Counted from the stretch's first letter, positions 1-7,757 are shown. The stretch is 16,999 nt of DNA from DAOSVX01 sp964493665 (GCA_964493665.1 CAZBOZ010000013.1:1-16999); one strand, 5' to 3'. A program made the numbers and translations. The notes: generated by a model not told the origin, from the sequence alone.

Positions 1-898
1 TTCCGCTTGTTAAAAATTTAATTCGCCAATTACCATTGCCATCATCTATTGCTATACTATTACCTGTATAAGTATATATACTTGACAGTGCCATCCAATT
101 AGCTGTTAAGGTTGCATCTTCTGTTCCCATAGTAAATGTTGTGCCATCTATACTACTTCCAGCTCCTTCCAATGTCCATCCTGTAAATAAATAGTCCGTC
201 CTTGTAGGGTTAGGAATTGATGTCGTATCATTTTTGTATAATGATTGAGGGGTTGTCCCACTCCATATACCGCCATTAGTATTTATTACTAAATTATAAA
301 TATTCATTACCCAATTAGCGGTTATTACAGCCCCTTCTGTTCCCATCGTAAATGTGGTACCATCTATACTACTTCCAATACCGCTTACCGACCAGCCGGT
401 AAAAGTGTAATTATCTTTAGAAGGATTATTGACGGTTATCATTTCTCCTTCAACCATAGTTCGAGGACTAGTGCCACTCCATGTGCCACCATTGGTTAGT
501 ACTGTTAAAGTTAAATAATAAATACCCGAAGCATTAACATTAACCTTTATTCTATAATCTTCATAAACTATTGATAAAGTGTCTTCAATTGATAAACTAG
601 TTACTGGATTTATAATAAAGTTTTCTTCATCTGATTCACTACTTAAATAGCCTTCTACAATTAAATCCTCTACAGTAACATTTAAATAATCTCCAGGATT
701 ACTTTTTACATCATTAATGTTATCATTGCCATAATTATAAGCAGCAACTTCTATCATAGTCATTTTATTTTCTAAAGTCCTTTCGGCTGCTTTCCTTTTT
801 ATATTATTGTAAGCTGGAATAGCTATTGTAGTTAGTACTCCAATAATTACAATAACTGCCAATAACTCAACTAATGTTAAACCTTTTTTATTTTTCAT
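1..898 (-). CDS. Type IV pilin-like protein with two InlB-type B-repeats, partial (C-terminus off the left edge)
   Basis: The first 299 residues are visible; the frame is open to base 1. The start is ATG at 898 with an AAGAGGT ribosome-binding site inside the end of gpmI. Residues 1-29 form a class III (prepilin) signal: short basic leader, Gly6 at the cleavage site, Glu11 (Glu5 of the mature form), then an unbroken hydrophobic helix. Residues 30-120 look like a pilin globular region with a VEDL..GYL segment. Residues about 128-196 and 201-268 are two copies of a repeat with NGG..WSG, FTGW, SSIDGTTFTMGTE and a final ANW, matching the InlB B-repeat (Flg_new / Listeria-Bacteroides) type found in surface proteins. 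By family knowledge the N-terminus would be processed by a prepilin peptidase and built into a pilus or pseudopilus. An adhesive role for the repeats is inference. The rest of any pilus system would lie outside the window. Confidence 0.85.
   Translation of the reverse strand, partial: MKNKKGLTLVELLAVIVIIGVLTTIAIPAYNNIKRKAAERTLENKMTMIEVAAYNYGNDNINDVKSNPGDYLNVTVEDLIVEGYLSSESDEENFIINPVTSLSIEDTLSIVYEDYRIKVNVNASGIYYLTLTVLTNGGTWSGTSPRTMVEGEMITVNNPSKDNYTFTGWSVSGIGSSIDGTTFTMGTEGAVITANWVMNIYNLVINTNGGIWSGTTPQSLYKNDTTSIPNPTRTDYLFTGWTLEGAGSSIDGTTFTMGTEDATLTANWMALSSIYTYTGNSIAIDDGNGNWRIKFLTSG
95..298 (-). repeat. InlB-type B-repeat, copy 2 (protein residues about 201-268)
   Basis: This is the second repeat module, with the same order of NGG..WSG, FTGW, SSIDGTTF and TANW motifs as copy 1. 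The near-identical DNA core at 118-161 suggests recent duplication or gene conversion between copies. Residues 269-299 no longer follow the repeat pattern. Confidence 0.8.
311..517 (-). repeat. InlB-type B-repeat, copy 1 (protein residues about 128-196)
   Basis: This is the first of two consecutive repeat modules in the pilin-like protein. Its 44-base core (334-377) matches the second copy (118-161) at 41 of 44 positions, a period of 216 bases or 72 codons. The flanking parts are less alike at the DNA level, although the protein pattern is kept. Confidence 0.8.
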
Positions 899-899
899 A

Positions 900-2414
900 T
901 CAAACCTCTTTAAAATCTAATATTACCTCTGTATTTTTCATTTCCTCAGGGATATTTATATCTAAATATTTTAGTAAACTAGGAGCCACATTGGCAAGTG
1001 ATCCGTCTTGTAATTCCACTTTTTCATCAGTAACAATAAATGGAATTTTGCTTAAATCATGATTGGTGGTTACTTCGCTGTTTTCACTTAGTAAGACTTC
1101 AGCATTGCCATGATCCGAAAGTAAAAATATAGTATAGAAATTTAACTCACTTGACTCAAATATTTCTCCTAAACATCTATCTACTTCTTCTAAAGCCGTA
1201 ATTGTTGCAGCCAAATCGCCTGTATGAGCAACCATATCAGGATTAGCAAAATTAACTAAAATAAAATCATAATCTTTATTCATTGCCATACATGCTTTTT
1301 TACTAACTTCAGCAGCATTCATTTTAGGATCTTTATCGTAAGTTGAGACATCTGAAGATGGAATTAAAATTTTATCGCATCCCAGTAAATCGCCTTTATA
1401 CATGCCATCAAAGAAGTAAGTTACATGAGCAAATTTTTCGGTTTCCGCAATCCTTGCCTGAGAAAGACCAAGTTCAGCAAAATACTTGCCCAAAGAATTA
1501 GCTACTATTTCTTGATCGAATAAGTTTTGGCATCTTAAACTTTTATCTATTTCATAAAAAGATAAAACTTTTAAATTAGGCATTGATTGAACTTTAAAAT
1601 CTTTAAAGTCTTCAGCAGTTAAGCTTTTAAGAATTTGTTTAGCTCTATCAGCTCTAAAATTCATCCATATTAAAGAATCTTTATCAGTTATCAAACCTTC
1701 CGAATTTACCAAGATAGGTGGCAAAAACTCATCATAAACATTCTTTTTATAGCAACTATTAATAGTTTTTTCTAAGTTTAAAGTAGTATATCCAACTCCT
1801 TTTACCACTAAATCATAATATATTCTGATTCTATCCCATCTATCATCACGATCCATAGCATAATATCTTCCACAAACAGTAGCAATACTAAAAATTGGGC
1901 TATCAGATATTAAATCTTTAATTTCTTTAATATAATTATAGGCTACATCTCTAGCTGTATCTCTACCATCAGTTATGAGGTGCAAGTAGCATTTAGAAAT
2001 ATTTGTTTTTTTAATTAATTTAATCATTTCTTTAAAGTGATTTATATGAGAATGAACTCCACCATCTGATAAAAGACCCATAACATGAAGTTTTGATTTA
2101 TTATCTTCAATATTTTTTATTAATTCTTGAAATTTATCATTATTAAAAACCATATCTTTTTCAAAATATTCATCAATCCTTAAAAGTTCTTGCTTGATAA
2201 CCCTACCAGCTCCAATAGTCATATGACCGACTTCGCTACCGCCAATTTGTCCTTTTGGCAATCCAACATATTCTTCACTAGCACCTAGTATAGAATGAGG
2301 ATATTTATTCCAAAGTATATCAAAATTAGGTAACTTCGCTTGCTGAACAGCATTACCATATCTTTCAATTCGATAACCAAAGCCATCTAGTATTACCATT
2401 ATTACTTTTTTCAT
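900..2414 (-). CDS. gpmI: 2,3-bisphosphoglycerate-independent phosphoglycerate mutase
   Basis: Interconverts 3- and 2-phosphoglycerate in the cytosol (lower glycolysis) through a phosphoserine intermediate and two metal ions. The length, 504 residues, is normal for the family. Visible motifs are the metal-binding Asp10 in DGFG; the catalytic Ser60 in GGSEVGHMTIGAGR; GLLSDGGVHSH (113-123); DGRDT (149-153); RADRA (254-258); NPDMVAHTGD (391-400, with metal ligands D393 and H397); SDHGN (433-437, D434 and H435); and H452. All expected catalytic and metal residues are present. The start at 2414 has GGTGA 4 bases upstream. The gene follows spo0A after 52 bases and its stop is one base before the pilin-like gene, so those two are probably co-transcribed and coupled. 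Confidence 0.97.
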   Translation of the reverse strand: MKKVIMVILDGFGYRIERYGNAVQQAKLPNFDILWNKYPHSILGASEEYVGLPKGQIGGSEVGHMTIGAGRVIKQELLRIDEYFEKDMVFNNDKFQELIKNIEDNKSKLHVMGLLSDGGVHSHINHFKEMIKLIKKTNISKCYLHLITDGRDTARDVAYNYIKEIKDLISDSPIFSIATVCGRYYAMDRDDRWDRIRIYYDLVVKGVGYTTLNLEKTINSCYKKNVYDEFLPPILVNSEGLITDKDSLIWMNFRADRAKQILKSLTAEDFKDFKVQSMPNLKVLSFYEIDKSLRCQNLFDQEIVANSLGKYFAELGLSQARIAETEKFAHVTYFFDGMYKGDLLGCDKILIPSSDVSTYDKDPKMNAAEVSKKACMAMNKDYDFILVNFANPDMVAHTGDLAATITALEEVDRCLGEIFESSELNFYTIFLLSDHGNAEVLLSENSEVTTNHDLSKIPFIVTDEKVELQDGSLANVAPSLLKYLDINIPEEMKNTEVILDFKEV

Positions 2415-2426
2415 ATTTTCACCAAT

Positions 2427-2455
2427 ATTATAATATCATAAAAGAAGCAAATAAA
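2427..2455 (-). promoter_or_regulatory. Possible promoter before gpmI
   Basis: A perfect TATAAT (2432-2427) lies 12 bases before the gpmI start, with a weak TTTATT (2455-2450) 17 bases upstream. The gap to the GGTGA site is only 3 bases, so a transcript from here would have almost no leader. It could be a coincidence of AT-rich sequence, with gpmI read from upstream. Confidence 0.35.
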
Positions 2456-2466
2456 AAAGTAGATAC

Positions 2467-3222
2467 CTATTTAGTTCTTTCGTTATCAACTCTTAATTTA
2501 TCAGCTATTGTTACAATAAATTCAGAATTAGTTGGTTTAGTTTTATTAAAACTTATACTATGGCCAAAGATTTCTTCCATTAGCTCATAATCTCCTCTAT
2601 CCCAACCTATTTGGATAGCATGTCTTATCGCTTTTTCTACTCTATTTGTAGATGTATCATACATTAAAGCTATTTTAGGATATAATTCTTTCATCATTTT
2701 ATTAGTTAATAGAGGATTGCTAAACACTAGGAGAATGCCTTCTTTTAAATATTTGTAGCCTTTAATGTGTGATGGTATACCTAAAGAATGAAGCATGTTT
2801 ATTAATAAACATTGTAAATCTAGATCCTTACTATTAGCTGGTTTATTGATTACGAAGTCTAGTATTCTTGCTTCTAAATCCTCCATATCAAATGGTTTCA
2901 AAATAAAATATTTTACTCCATAAACACATGTTTTTCTAATTACTTCCTCTTCTCCTAATCCAGATATAATTATAATATCTTTTTTCTTATTCATTCTCTT
3001 AAGTTCTTCCAGAATAAACATACCATCTTTATTAGGCATTACTAAATCAAGAAGGACTAAATCTAAATTAATTTCCTCTTTTAATATTACTTCTAAGCCT
3101 TCTTTACCATCATGAGCTTCCCATATTATATTAATTACCGCGTGATTCCGAAAGTACTCCTTAACTCTTTCGATGAGATTTTGATTATCATCAACAATCA
3201 AAACCTTTAGTTGTTTTTCCAT
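2467..3222 (-). CDS. spo0A: Spo0A-type response regulator (sporulation/stationary-phase transcription factor)
   Basis: The receiver domain (about 5-125) has the acidic pair D11/D12, phosphoacceptor D59 in the LLDLVMPNKDG context, S87 and K109 in ILKPFD. The C-terminal domain (about 138-248) is clearly the Spo0A DNA-binding type: HIKGYKYL, YPKIALMYDT, VEKAIRHAI, and KTKPTNSEFI..ADKLR, which carries the Spo0A recognition region. Length 251 compares with 267 in Bacillus subtilis. By family knowledge, the phosphorylated form binds 0A boxes and controls entry into sporulation and stationary phase. It has an AAAGGAA ribosome-binding site and starts 33 bases after the tpiA stop. The neighbourhood is odd: in classic spore-formers spo0A follows spoIVB, but here it lies between two glycolytic genes. 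Whether this organism sporulates cannot be told from the window. Confidence 0.93.
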   Translation of the reverse strand: MEKQLKVLIVDDNQNLIERVKEYFRNHAVINIIWEAHDGKEGLEVILKEEINLDLVLLDLVMPNKDGMFILEELKRMNKKKDIIIISGLGEEEVIRKTCVYGVKYFILKPFDMEDLEARILDFVINKPANSKDLDLQCLLINMLHSLGIPSHIKGYKYLKEGILLVFSNPLLTNKMMKELYPKIALMYDTSTNRVEKAIRHAIQIGWDRGDYELMEEIFGHSISFNKTKPTNSEFIVTIADKLRVDNERTK

Positions 3223-3255
3223 TCCTTTCCTTTCTTTACTACACGCATTATATTA

Positions 3256-3984
3256 TTAATACTTCTCTTTGCACATTAATAATATATCAATTATTTCTTT
3301 CAAATCCATTGATGATTTTCCTAGTAGAAAGCCATCCACATTAACCATACTAATTAAATTGGTTATATTATAACTGTTTATATTACCACCATATAAAACT
3401 TCCATGTCTTTGTTATAACTTCTAAATATCTCTTTTTTAATTTCTCCAATTAATGAATTTATTTCGCTATTATTTATAAACATATTGTTGCCAACTGCCC
3501 ATTCTGGCTCATAAGCAATAATAATATGTTTTAAGTTTTCTTTACTTAGCTGATCAAATAATCTTAATATTTTATTTATTATTATAATATTAACTCTACC
3601 CGATTTTCTTTCTTCAGCAGTTTCACCAATACACAGTATTATCTCTAACCCAGCATTTAAAGCATTTCTAATCTTGCTTAATACTATATCATTATTAACA
3701 TTAATTAATTTTTTTCTTTCGCTATGATTAATAATGGTATATTTAGCACCAATGCTAGCAATTTGTTTAGCACTTACTTCTCCAGTATATTCTCCTTCAA
3801 TAAATTGGCTTACATCTTGTGCTCCCAAAAAATAATTTTCATTAGAAAAAAGATATAAGAAAGGATAACTGGGACATATAATTACTTCAGGATTATGATT
3901 ACATATCTTTTGAACTTCTAATTCATATTCTTTAGCTTCTTCTAAAACTAAATTCATTTTTAAATTAAGTACAACTTTTTTCAT
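3256..3984 (-). CDS. tpiA: Triose-phosphate isomerase
   Basis: Interconverts dihydroxyacetone phosphate and glyceraldehyde 3-phosphate. The 242 residues fit a TIM barrel that is slightly short for bacteria (usually about 250). The catalytic set is intact: N7 and K9 in LNLKMN, H87 in IINHSERK, C118 in LCIGE, and E159 in AYEPEWAVG. Several usually invariant loop positions differ: the N-terminal Trp of the common NWKMN is Leu; loop 6 ends GNN rather than GTG; loop 7 reads YGGN where nearly all TIMs have YGGS; loop 8 has LLGKSS where LVGGAS is usual. The ATG overlaps the pgk TGA by 4 bases (ATGA), so translation is probably coupled. The divergent loops suggest relaxed or altered kinetics, but I would still call it an active TIM. 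Confidence 0.92.
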   Translation of the reverse strand: MKKVVLNLKMNLVLEEAKEYELEVQKICNHNPEVIICPSYPFLYLFSNENYFLGAQDVSQFIEGEYTGEVSAKQIASIGAKYTIINHSERKKLINVNNDIVLSKIRNALNAGLEIILCIGETAEERKSGRVNIIIINKILRLFDQLSKENLKHIIIAYEPEWAVGNNMFINNSEINSLIGEIKKEIFRSYNKDMEVLYGGNINSYNITNLISMVNVDGFLLGKSSMDLKEIIDILLMCKEKY

Positions 3985-5165
3985 TGTTTATCTTCTACCT
4001 TTTCTAAACATTTTAAGCTAGGATTTGCTAAATAGTCTAATGTAGCTCCACCACCTGTTGATAAGAAAAAATACCTATTTTCTAATTTAAACTTTTTAAT
4101 GGCTGCTATTGAGTCTCCTCCACCAATTATAACTCTAGCAGGACTTTTGGCAAGTAATTTATACATTTCAAATGAACCATTACAAAATTTTTTATCTTCA
4201 TATACGCCCATAGTTCCATTAACAAATATTGTTTTTGATTGATTAATTATAGTCTGATATTTTTCTAATGTTCTTTCGCTTATATCATATATAACCTCAC
4301 TATCACGAACACCATTTATAAGAGTGTAACGAGCGTAATGGTCGTCATATTTATTGCCCACAATAGCATCTAGTGGAAGTAATATTTTTTCTTTATTATT
4401 AAGCATTATTTCTTTTACTAAAGGAACAGCTTTATCATCTAAAATAGATAAGCCAACATTAAAATTCAAAGCCTTCAGAAAAGTATTTGATACCCCACCA
4501 CCAAGGATTAGATAATCGCAATTCTTTATAATACTTTCAATTAAAGGTATTTTATCTTCCAATTTAGCTCCACCCATTATAACTGTAAATGGCCTTTCGG
4601 GGTTGTTTATTAAAATATTTAAAGCATTTATTTCTTTTTCTATTAAGAACCCAGTTACAGTTGGTAAAAAATTACTAATTCCATAGTTAGAAGCATGACA
4701 TCTATGAACAACTCCAAAAGCGTCATTAACAAAAATTTCACCTAAAGATGACCAATATTTAGCAAGTTCCATATCACAATTACTTTCTTTGTTATTTGGA
4801 TAATCTTCAAATCTAGTATTTTCTAACAGAATAATGTCTTGAGGTTTCATTTCAGCAATTTGCTCTTCTAAAATCTTGCCTCTAGTTGTCTCAATAAATA
4901 AAACTTTACGTCTTAAAAGATCACTAAGCCTTATAGCAACAGGCTTTAAAGAGTTCTTCCTTTTGTCTTCGGCTTCCTTTATCTTACCTAAATGAGACAT
5001 TAAAATAATTTTACATTTTTTGTCTAATAAATAATTTATAGTTTCTAAAGACTCTACTATTCTTGTATCATCTAAAATTTTATCATCAGTTATTGGTACA
5101 TTAAAGTCACATCTAACTATCACTTTTTTACCATCAATTTCCATATCTCTAATTGTTTTTTTCAT
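3981..5165 (-). CDS. pgk: Phosphoglycerate kinase
   Basis: Transfers a phosphate from 1,3-bisphosphoglycerate to ADP, an ATP-forming step of glycolysis. The chosen start at 5165 gives 394 residues, the usual bacterial length. It opens MKKTIRDMEI like known Pgk proteins and has GGTGA 4 bases before the ATG. An in-frame ATG 45 bases upstream (5210) would add 15 unconserved residues and overlap the promoter, so I reject it. Motifs are RCDFNVP (18-24), SHLG (57-60), ENTRF (115-119), NDAFG (147-151), GGAKLEDKI (198-206), NGTMGVYE (316-323), GGGDS (348-352) and STGGGA (369-374). It is the first gene of the pgk-tpiA-spo0A-gpmI run and diverges from the FemXAB pair across about 97 bases. No gapA is next to it in this window. 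Confidence 0.97.
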   Translation of the reverse strand: MKKTIRDMEIDGKKVIVRCDFNVPITDDKILDDTRIVESLETINYLLDKKCKIILMSHLGKIKEAEDKRKNSLKPVAIRLSDLLRRKVLFIETTRGKILEEQIAEMKPQDIILLENTRFEDYPNNKESNCDMELAKYWSSLGEIFVNDAFGVVHRCHASNYGISNFLPTVTGFLIEKEINALNILINNPERPFTVIMGGAKLEDKIPLIESIIKNCDYLILGGGVSNTFLKALNFNVGLSILDDKAVPLVKEIMLNNKEKILLPLDAIVGNKYDDHYARYTLINGVRDSEVIYDISERTLEKYQTIINQSKTIFVNGTMGVYEDKKFCNGSFEMYKLLAKSPARVIIGGGDSIAAIKKFKLENRYFFLSTGGGATLDYLANPSLKCLEKVEDKQ

Positions 5166-5180
5166 ACCATCACCAATATT

Positions 5181-5210
5181 ATTATAACTTAAAAATCTGT
5201 TGTTAAGCAA
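5181..5210 (-). promoter_or_regulatory. Promoter for pgk
   Basis: TTGCTT (5210-5205), an 18-base spacer and a perfect TATAAT (5186-5181) lie 15 bases before the pgk ATG. The predicted transcription start falls on or next to the GGTGA ribosome-binding site (5174-5170), leaving a leader of about 10 bases. Confidence 0.55.
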
Positions 5211-5246
5211 TAAAGTTTACAATTATAATAAATAATTTGTTATACT
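5200..5246 (+). promoter_or_regulatory. Promoter region for the FemXAB pair
   Basis: Two overlapping candidates face right. One is TTGTTA (5200-5205), 18 bases, TATAAT (5224-5229). The other is TTTACA (5216-5221), 19 bases, TATACT (5241-5246). The region overlaps the upstream end of the pgk promoter, so the two divergent units may compete for polymerase. Which candidate is used cannot be decided by eye. Confidence 0.45.
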
Positions 5247-5262
5247 TGTAATAGTGATTAAT

Positions 5263-6489
5263 ATGGAATTTATAAAAAATATTGAAGAAAAAGAATATAT
5301 AGAGTTTGCCCAAAAACATCAAGCTCATTTTATGCAAACCTGGGCTTGGGGAATGGTAAATAAAGAAAGTCGTAATTTAACACCTTGTTTTGTCGGGTTA
5401 AAAGATAAAAATAAATTAATAGCTGCCACTTTACTTTTAAAAAAACAGGTTCCTTTTAACATGGCTTATTTTTATGCACCTCGTGGTTTTATTATGGATA
5501 TGAAGAATGAAAGCTTATTAAAAGAATTTACCAAGAAGCTAAAAGAGTATTTAAAAGATGAAAATGGCATTTATTTAAAAGTCGATCCTGATGTTAAATA
5601 TCATGATATCGATGAAGAAGGCCAAAAGCTTTTTAATGGTGAAAATAATTATAAACTATTTAATAATTTTATAGAATTAGGATATGTTCATAAAGGATTT
5701 AATAAACTATTTGAAAGAAATCAGCCAAGATATACTTTTAGAATTAATTTAGCCGGCAGTTTAAACAACATAGAAAGTAAAATGAGTAAAACTTTTTTAA
5801 GAACTATTCGACGTAGTTATAACTATGATTTAAAAATAAGAGAAAGCAATGATATCGAAACATTTTATAATTTAGTGAAAATTAATGCTAATAAAGATGG
5901 TTTTAGTGCTTATAGTTTAGAATATTATAAAACCCTTTATCAAATATTTAATAAATATAATCAAATAAAAGTTTTTGAAGCTGTGTTAAACCCTCAAGAA
6001 TTAGTTGAAAAATTCAATAAGGAGTTGGATGATTTAGAAGAAAGCTTAAAAAATAATACTGTTGAAAATATAACTGATACAAAAAATGTTATAAATAGAC
6101 TAAAAAATGATATTTTATTGTTGGGAGAGTTTAAAGAAAAAAGTGTTGTTGTATGTAGTTTAATCTGTGTATATTCTACTAAAGGGGCTTGGGCTTTATA
6201 TATTGGAAATGATACTTTAGGGACAAAAGTAAACGCTATAAATCGCCTTTTGGATGAAATAATAAAAGATGCTCACCGAAACAATTATGCTTTTATGGAT
6301 TTGTTTGGTACTGTTGGAGACCCTCATACTAATTACAAAAATTTAGCTGGTGTTCACGAATTTAAAAGAAAAATTGGTGGAGAATATATTGAATTTATTG
6401 GGGAATTTGATTTAGTTAATAAAAAAATATGGTATATAATTTTACCAATAATGCTAAAATTATATCGTAAAGTGAGGAAGATGATATGA
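5263..6489 (+). CDS. FemXAB-family peptidoglycan interpeptide-bridge aminoacyltransferase (first of pair)
   Basis: FemXAB enzymes use aminoacyl-tRNA to add amino acids to the stem-peptide lysine of lipid II or its precursor at the inner face of the membrane. The protein has the two GNAT-like halves of the family. Residues below are counted from an in-frame GTG at 5254, three codons upstream of the chosen ATG. YAPRGFI is at 74-80, QPRYTF at 157-162, DLFG at 349-352, and HEFKRKIGGEYIEFIGEFDL at 368-387. A charged, probably coiled-coil arm (about 246-293) interrupts the second half, as in FemA. The C-terminus is basic and partly hydrophobic (YIILPIMLKLYRKVRKM), suggesting membrane contact. I prefer the ATG at 5263, preceded 5 bases upstream by AGTGA, over the GTG at 5254. 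The stop overlaps the next gene by 4 bases. The amino acid added cannot be read from the sequence. Confidence 0.88.
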   Translation: MEFIKNIEEKEYIEFAQKHQAHFMQTWAWGMVNKESRNLTPCFVGLKDKNKLIAATLLLKKQVPFNMAYFYAPRGFIMDMKNESLLKEFTKKLKEYLKDENGIYLKVDPDVKYHDIDEEGQKLFNGENNYKLFNNFIELGYVHKGFNKLFERNQPRYTFRINLAGSLNNIESKMSKTFLRTIRRSYNYDLKIRESNDIETFYNLVKINANKDGFSAYSLEYYKTLYQIFNKYNQIKVFEAVLNPQELVEKFNKELDDLEESLKNNTVENITDTKNVINRLKNDILLLGEFKEKSVVVCSLICVYSTKGAWALYIGNDTLGTKVNAINRLLDEIIKDAHRNNYAFMDLFGTVGDPHTNYKNLAGVHEFKRKIGGEYIEFIGEFDLVNKKIWYIILPIMLKLYRKVRKMI

Positions 6490-7757
6490 AATTTGTAGTT
6501 TTAAAAGAAAAAGAATATGATAAATTTGCTAGAAAACATCCACTAATTTCTATATACCAAATGGTCAATTGGGGAGAATTAAAAAAAAGTAATAGCTGGA
6601 TGCCTCACTTTTTAGGAATTAAAGAAGATGATAAAATAATAGCTGCAACAATGTTACTGGAGAAAAAAACTGCTATTAGAAAAAGTCTTTTTTATGCACC
6701 TAGAGGGTTTTTAATTGATTTTAATGATCGTAAACAAGTCACTTATTTTACTACTAAGTTAAAAGAATATATTAAAGATAATAAAGGATTTATGTTAAAG
6801 ATAGATCCTAATTGGATATATCAAATTAGAAATAATGATGGTTTTGAAGTTGGCAAAAAAGATATTAAAACCATTAAAATGTTAAAAGATTTAGGATATA
6901 AACATTTGGGTTTTAATAAAGAGTTTGAAAATATGCAGCCAAGATTTTTATGCCGCTTTGAGCTTAAAGGGACTTATAACAAAACTTTAGATTCATTTTA
7001 TAAAAGTACTAAAAGAAATATTGAAATAGCTAGCGAAAAGAGTGTTATAGTTAAAGAAGCTAAACCAGAAGATATAAATATTATAATGGATTTACTAGAT
7101 GAAACAGCTTCTAGAAAAAACTTTGCTTTAAGAACTAGTGATTATTATCAAAGCATGTTTAAGTTGTTTGAGAATGATTCTAAAATATTTATTGCTTCAA
7201 TTGATACAAGAAGTTATTTAAGCAATATTGAAGGACGATGGGTAGAAGAAATAAAAGAAAAAGAATATATTGAAGTTAAAATGAAAAGAGAAATAGTTGG
7301 TAAAAGCCTTAAAAAGCAATTAGAAATGGCTAATAATAAGTTATCTAAATTAAAAGAAGAATTAAAGTATGCTAAAGATTTAGCAAAACAAGCAGATTTT
7401 ATAGATATTGGTGCTTTGTTCTCAACTTTTATTGGTAATGAAGGAATAACCTTTATGAGTGGTATAAATGATGATTATAGGAAGTTTAACCCTAAATATG
7501 CTATGTATAATTCTCATATTAAAGAATGCTTAAAAAGAGGCCTAAAATATGTTAATTTCTATGGTATAAGTGGTAATTTTGATAAATGTGGTAAAAACTA
7601 TGGAATATATGAACTTAAAAAAGGATTTAATACTGAAGTTGTAGAATTAATTGGAGAGTTTGATTTAATTATCAATAGACTTTATTACTTAATTTATAAT
7701 GTTGCTTTAAAATTTTATATAGTAGCTAAAAAAGCTAAAGGAAATATTACCAAATAA
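6486..7757 (+). CDS. FemXAB-family peptidoglycan interpeptide-bridge aminoacyltransferase (second of pair)
   Basis: This is a paralogue of the preceding gene with the same architecture over 423 residues: first half with YAPRGF (70-75), QPRF (151-154), a long charged coiled-coil arm (about 245-305), then YGI (359-361) and ELKKGFNTEVVELIGEFDL (376-394). The C-terminal 30 residues are hydrophobic and basic. The start ATG at 6486 overlaps the first gene's TGA (ATGA) and has GAGGAAG upstream, so the pair should be made together. Tandem FemXAB genes usually act in sequence, one adding the first bridge residue and the other extending it (compare FemA/FemB, MurM/MurN). That division of labour is inference here. 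The two proteins are clearly diverged, so this is not a recent duplication. A hairpin terminator follows. Confidence 0.88.
   Translation: MKFVVLKEKEYDKFARKHPLISIYQMVNWGELKKSNSWMPHFLGIKEDDKIIAATMLLEKKTAIRKSLFYAPRGFLIDFNDRKQVTYFTTKLKEYIKDNKGFMLKIDPNWIYQIRNNDGFEVGKKDIKTIKMLKDLGYKHLGFNKEFENMQPRFLCRFELKGTYNKTLDSFYKSTKRNIEIASEKSVIVKEAKPEDINIIMDLLDETASRKNFALRTSDYYQSMFKLFENDSKIFIASIDTRSYLSNIEGRWVEEIKEKEYIEVKMKREIVGKSLKKQLEMANNKLSKLKEELKYAKDLAKQADFIDIGALFSTFIGNEGITFMSGINDDYRKFNPKYAMYNSHIKECLKRGLKYVNFYGISGNFDKCGKNYGIYELKKGFNTEVVELIGEFDLIINRLYYLIYNVALKFYIVAKKAKGNITK

Noticed and set aside
95..517. Tandem repeats considered as a CRISPR array or mobile element
   Set aside because: There are two long in-frame coding copies, with no short palindromic repeats, spacers or transposase.
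874..1062. Plus-strand 62-codon frame
   Set aside because: It lies opposite the end of gpmI and the start of the pilin-like gene, both strongly supported. It has no ribosome-binding site and shows no recognisable motif.
5166..5210. Upstream ATG extending pgk by 15 residues
   Set aside because: The extra residues do not look like Pgk, and the region holds the -10 box and ribosome-binding site for the start at 5165.
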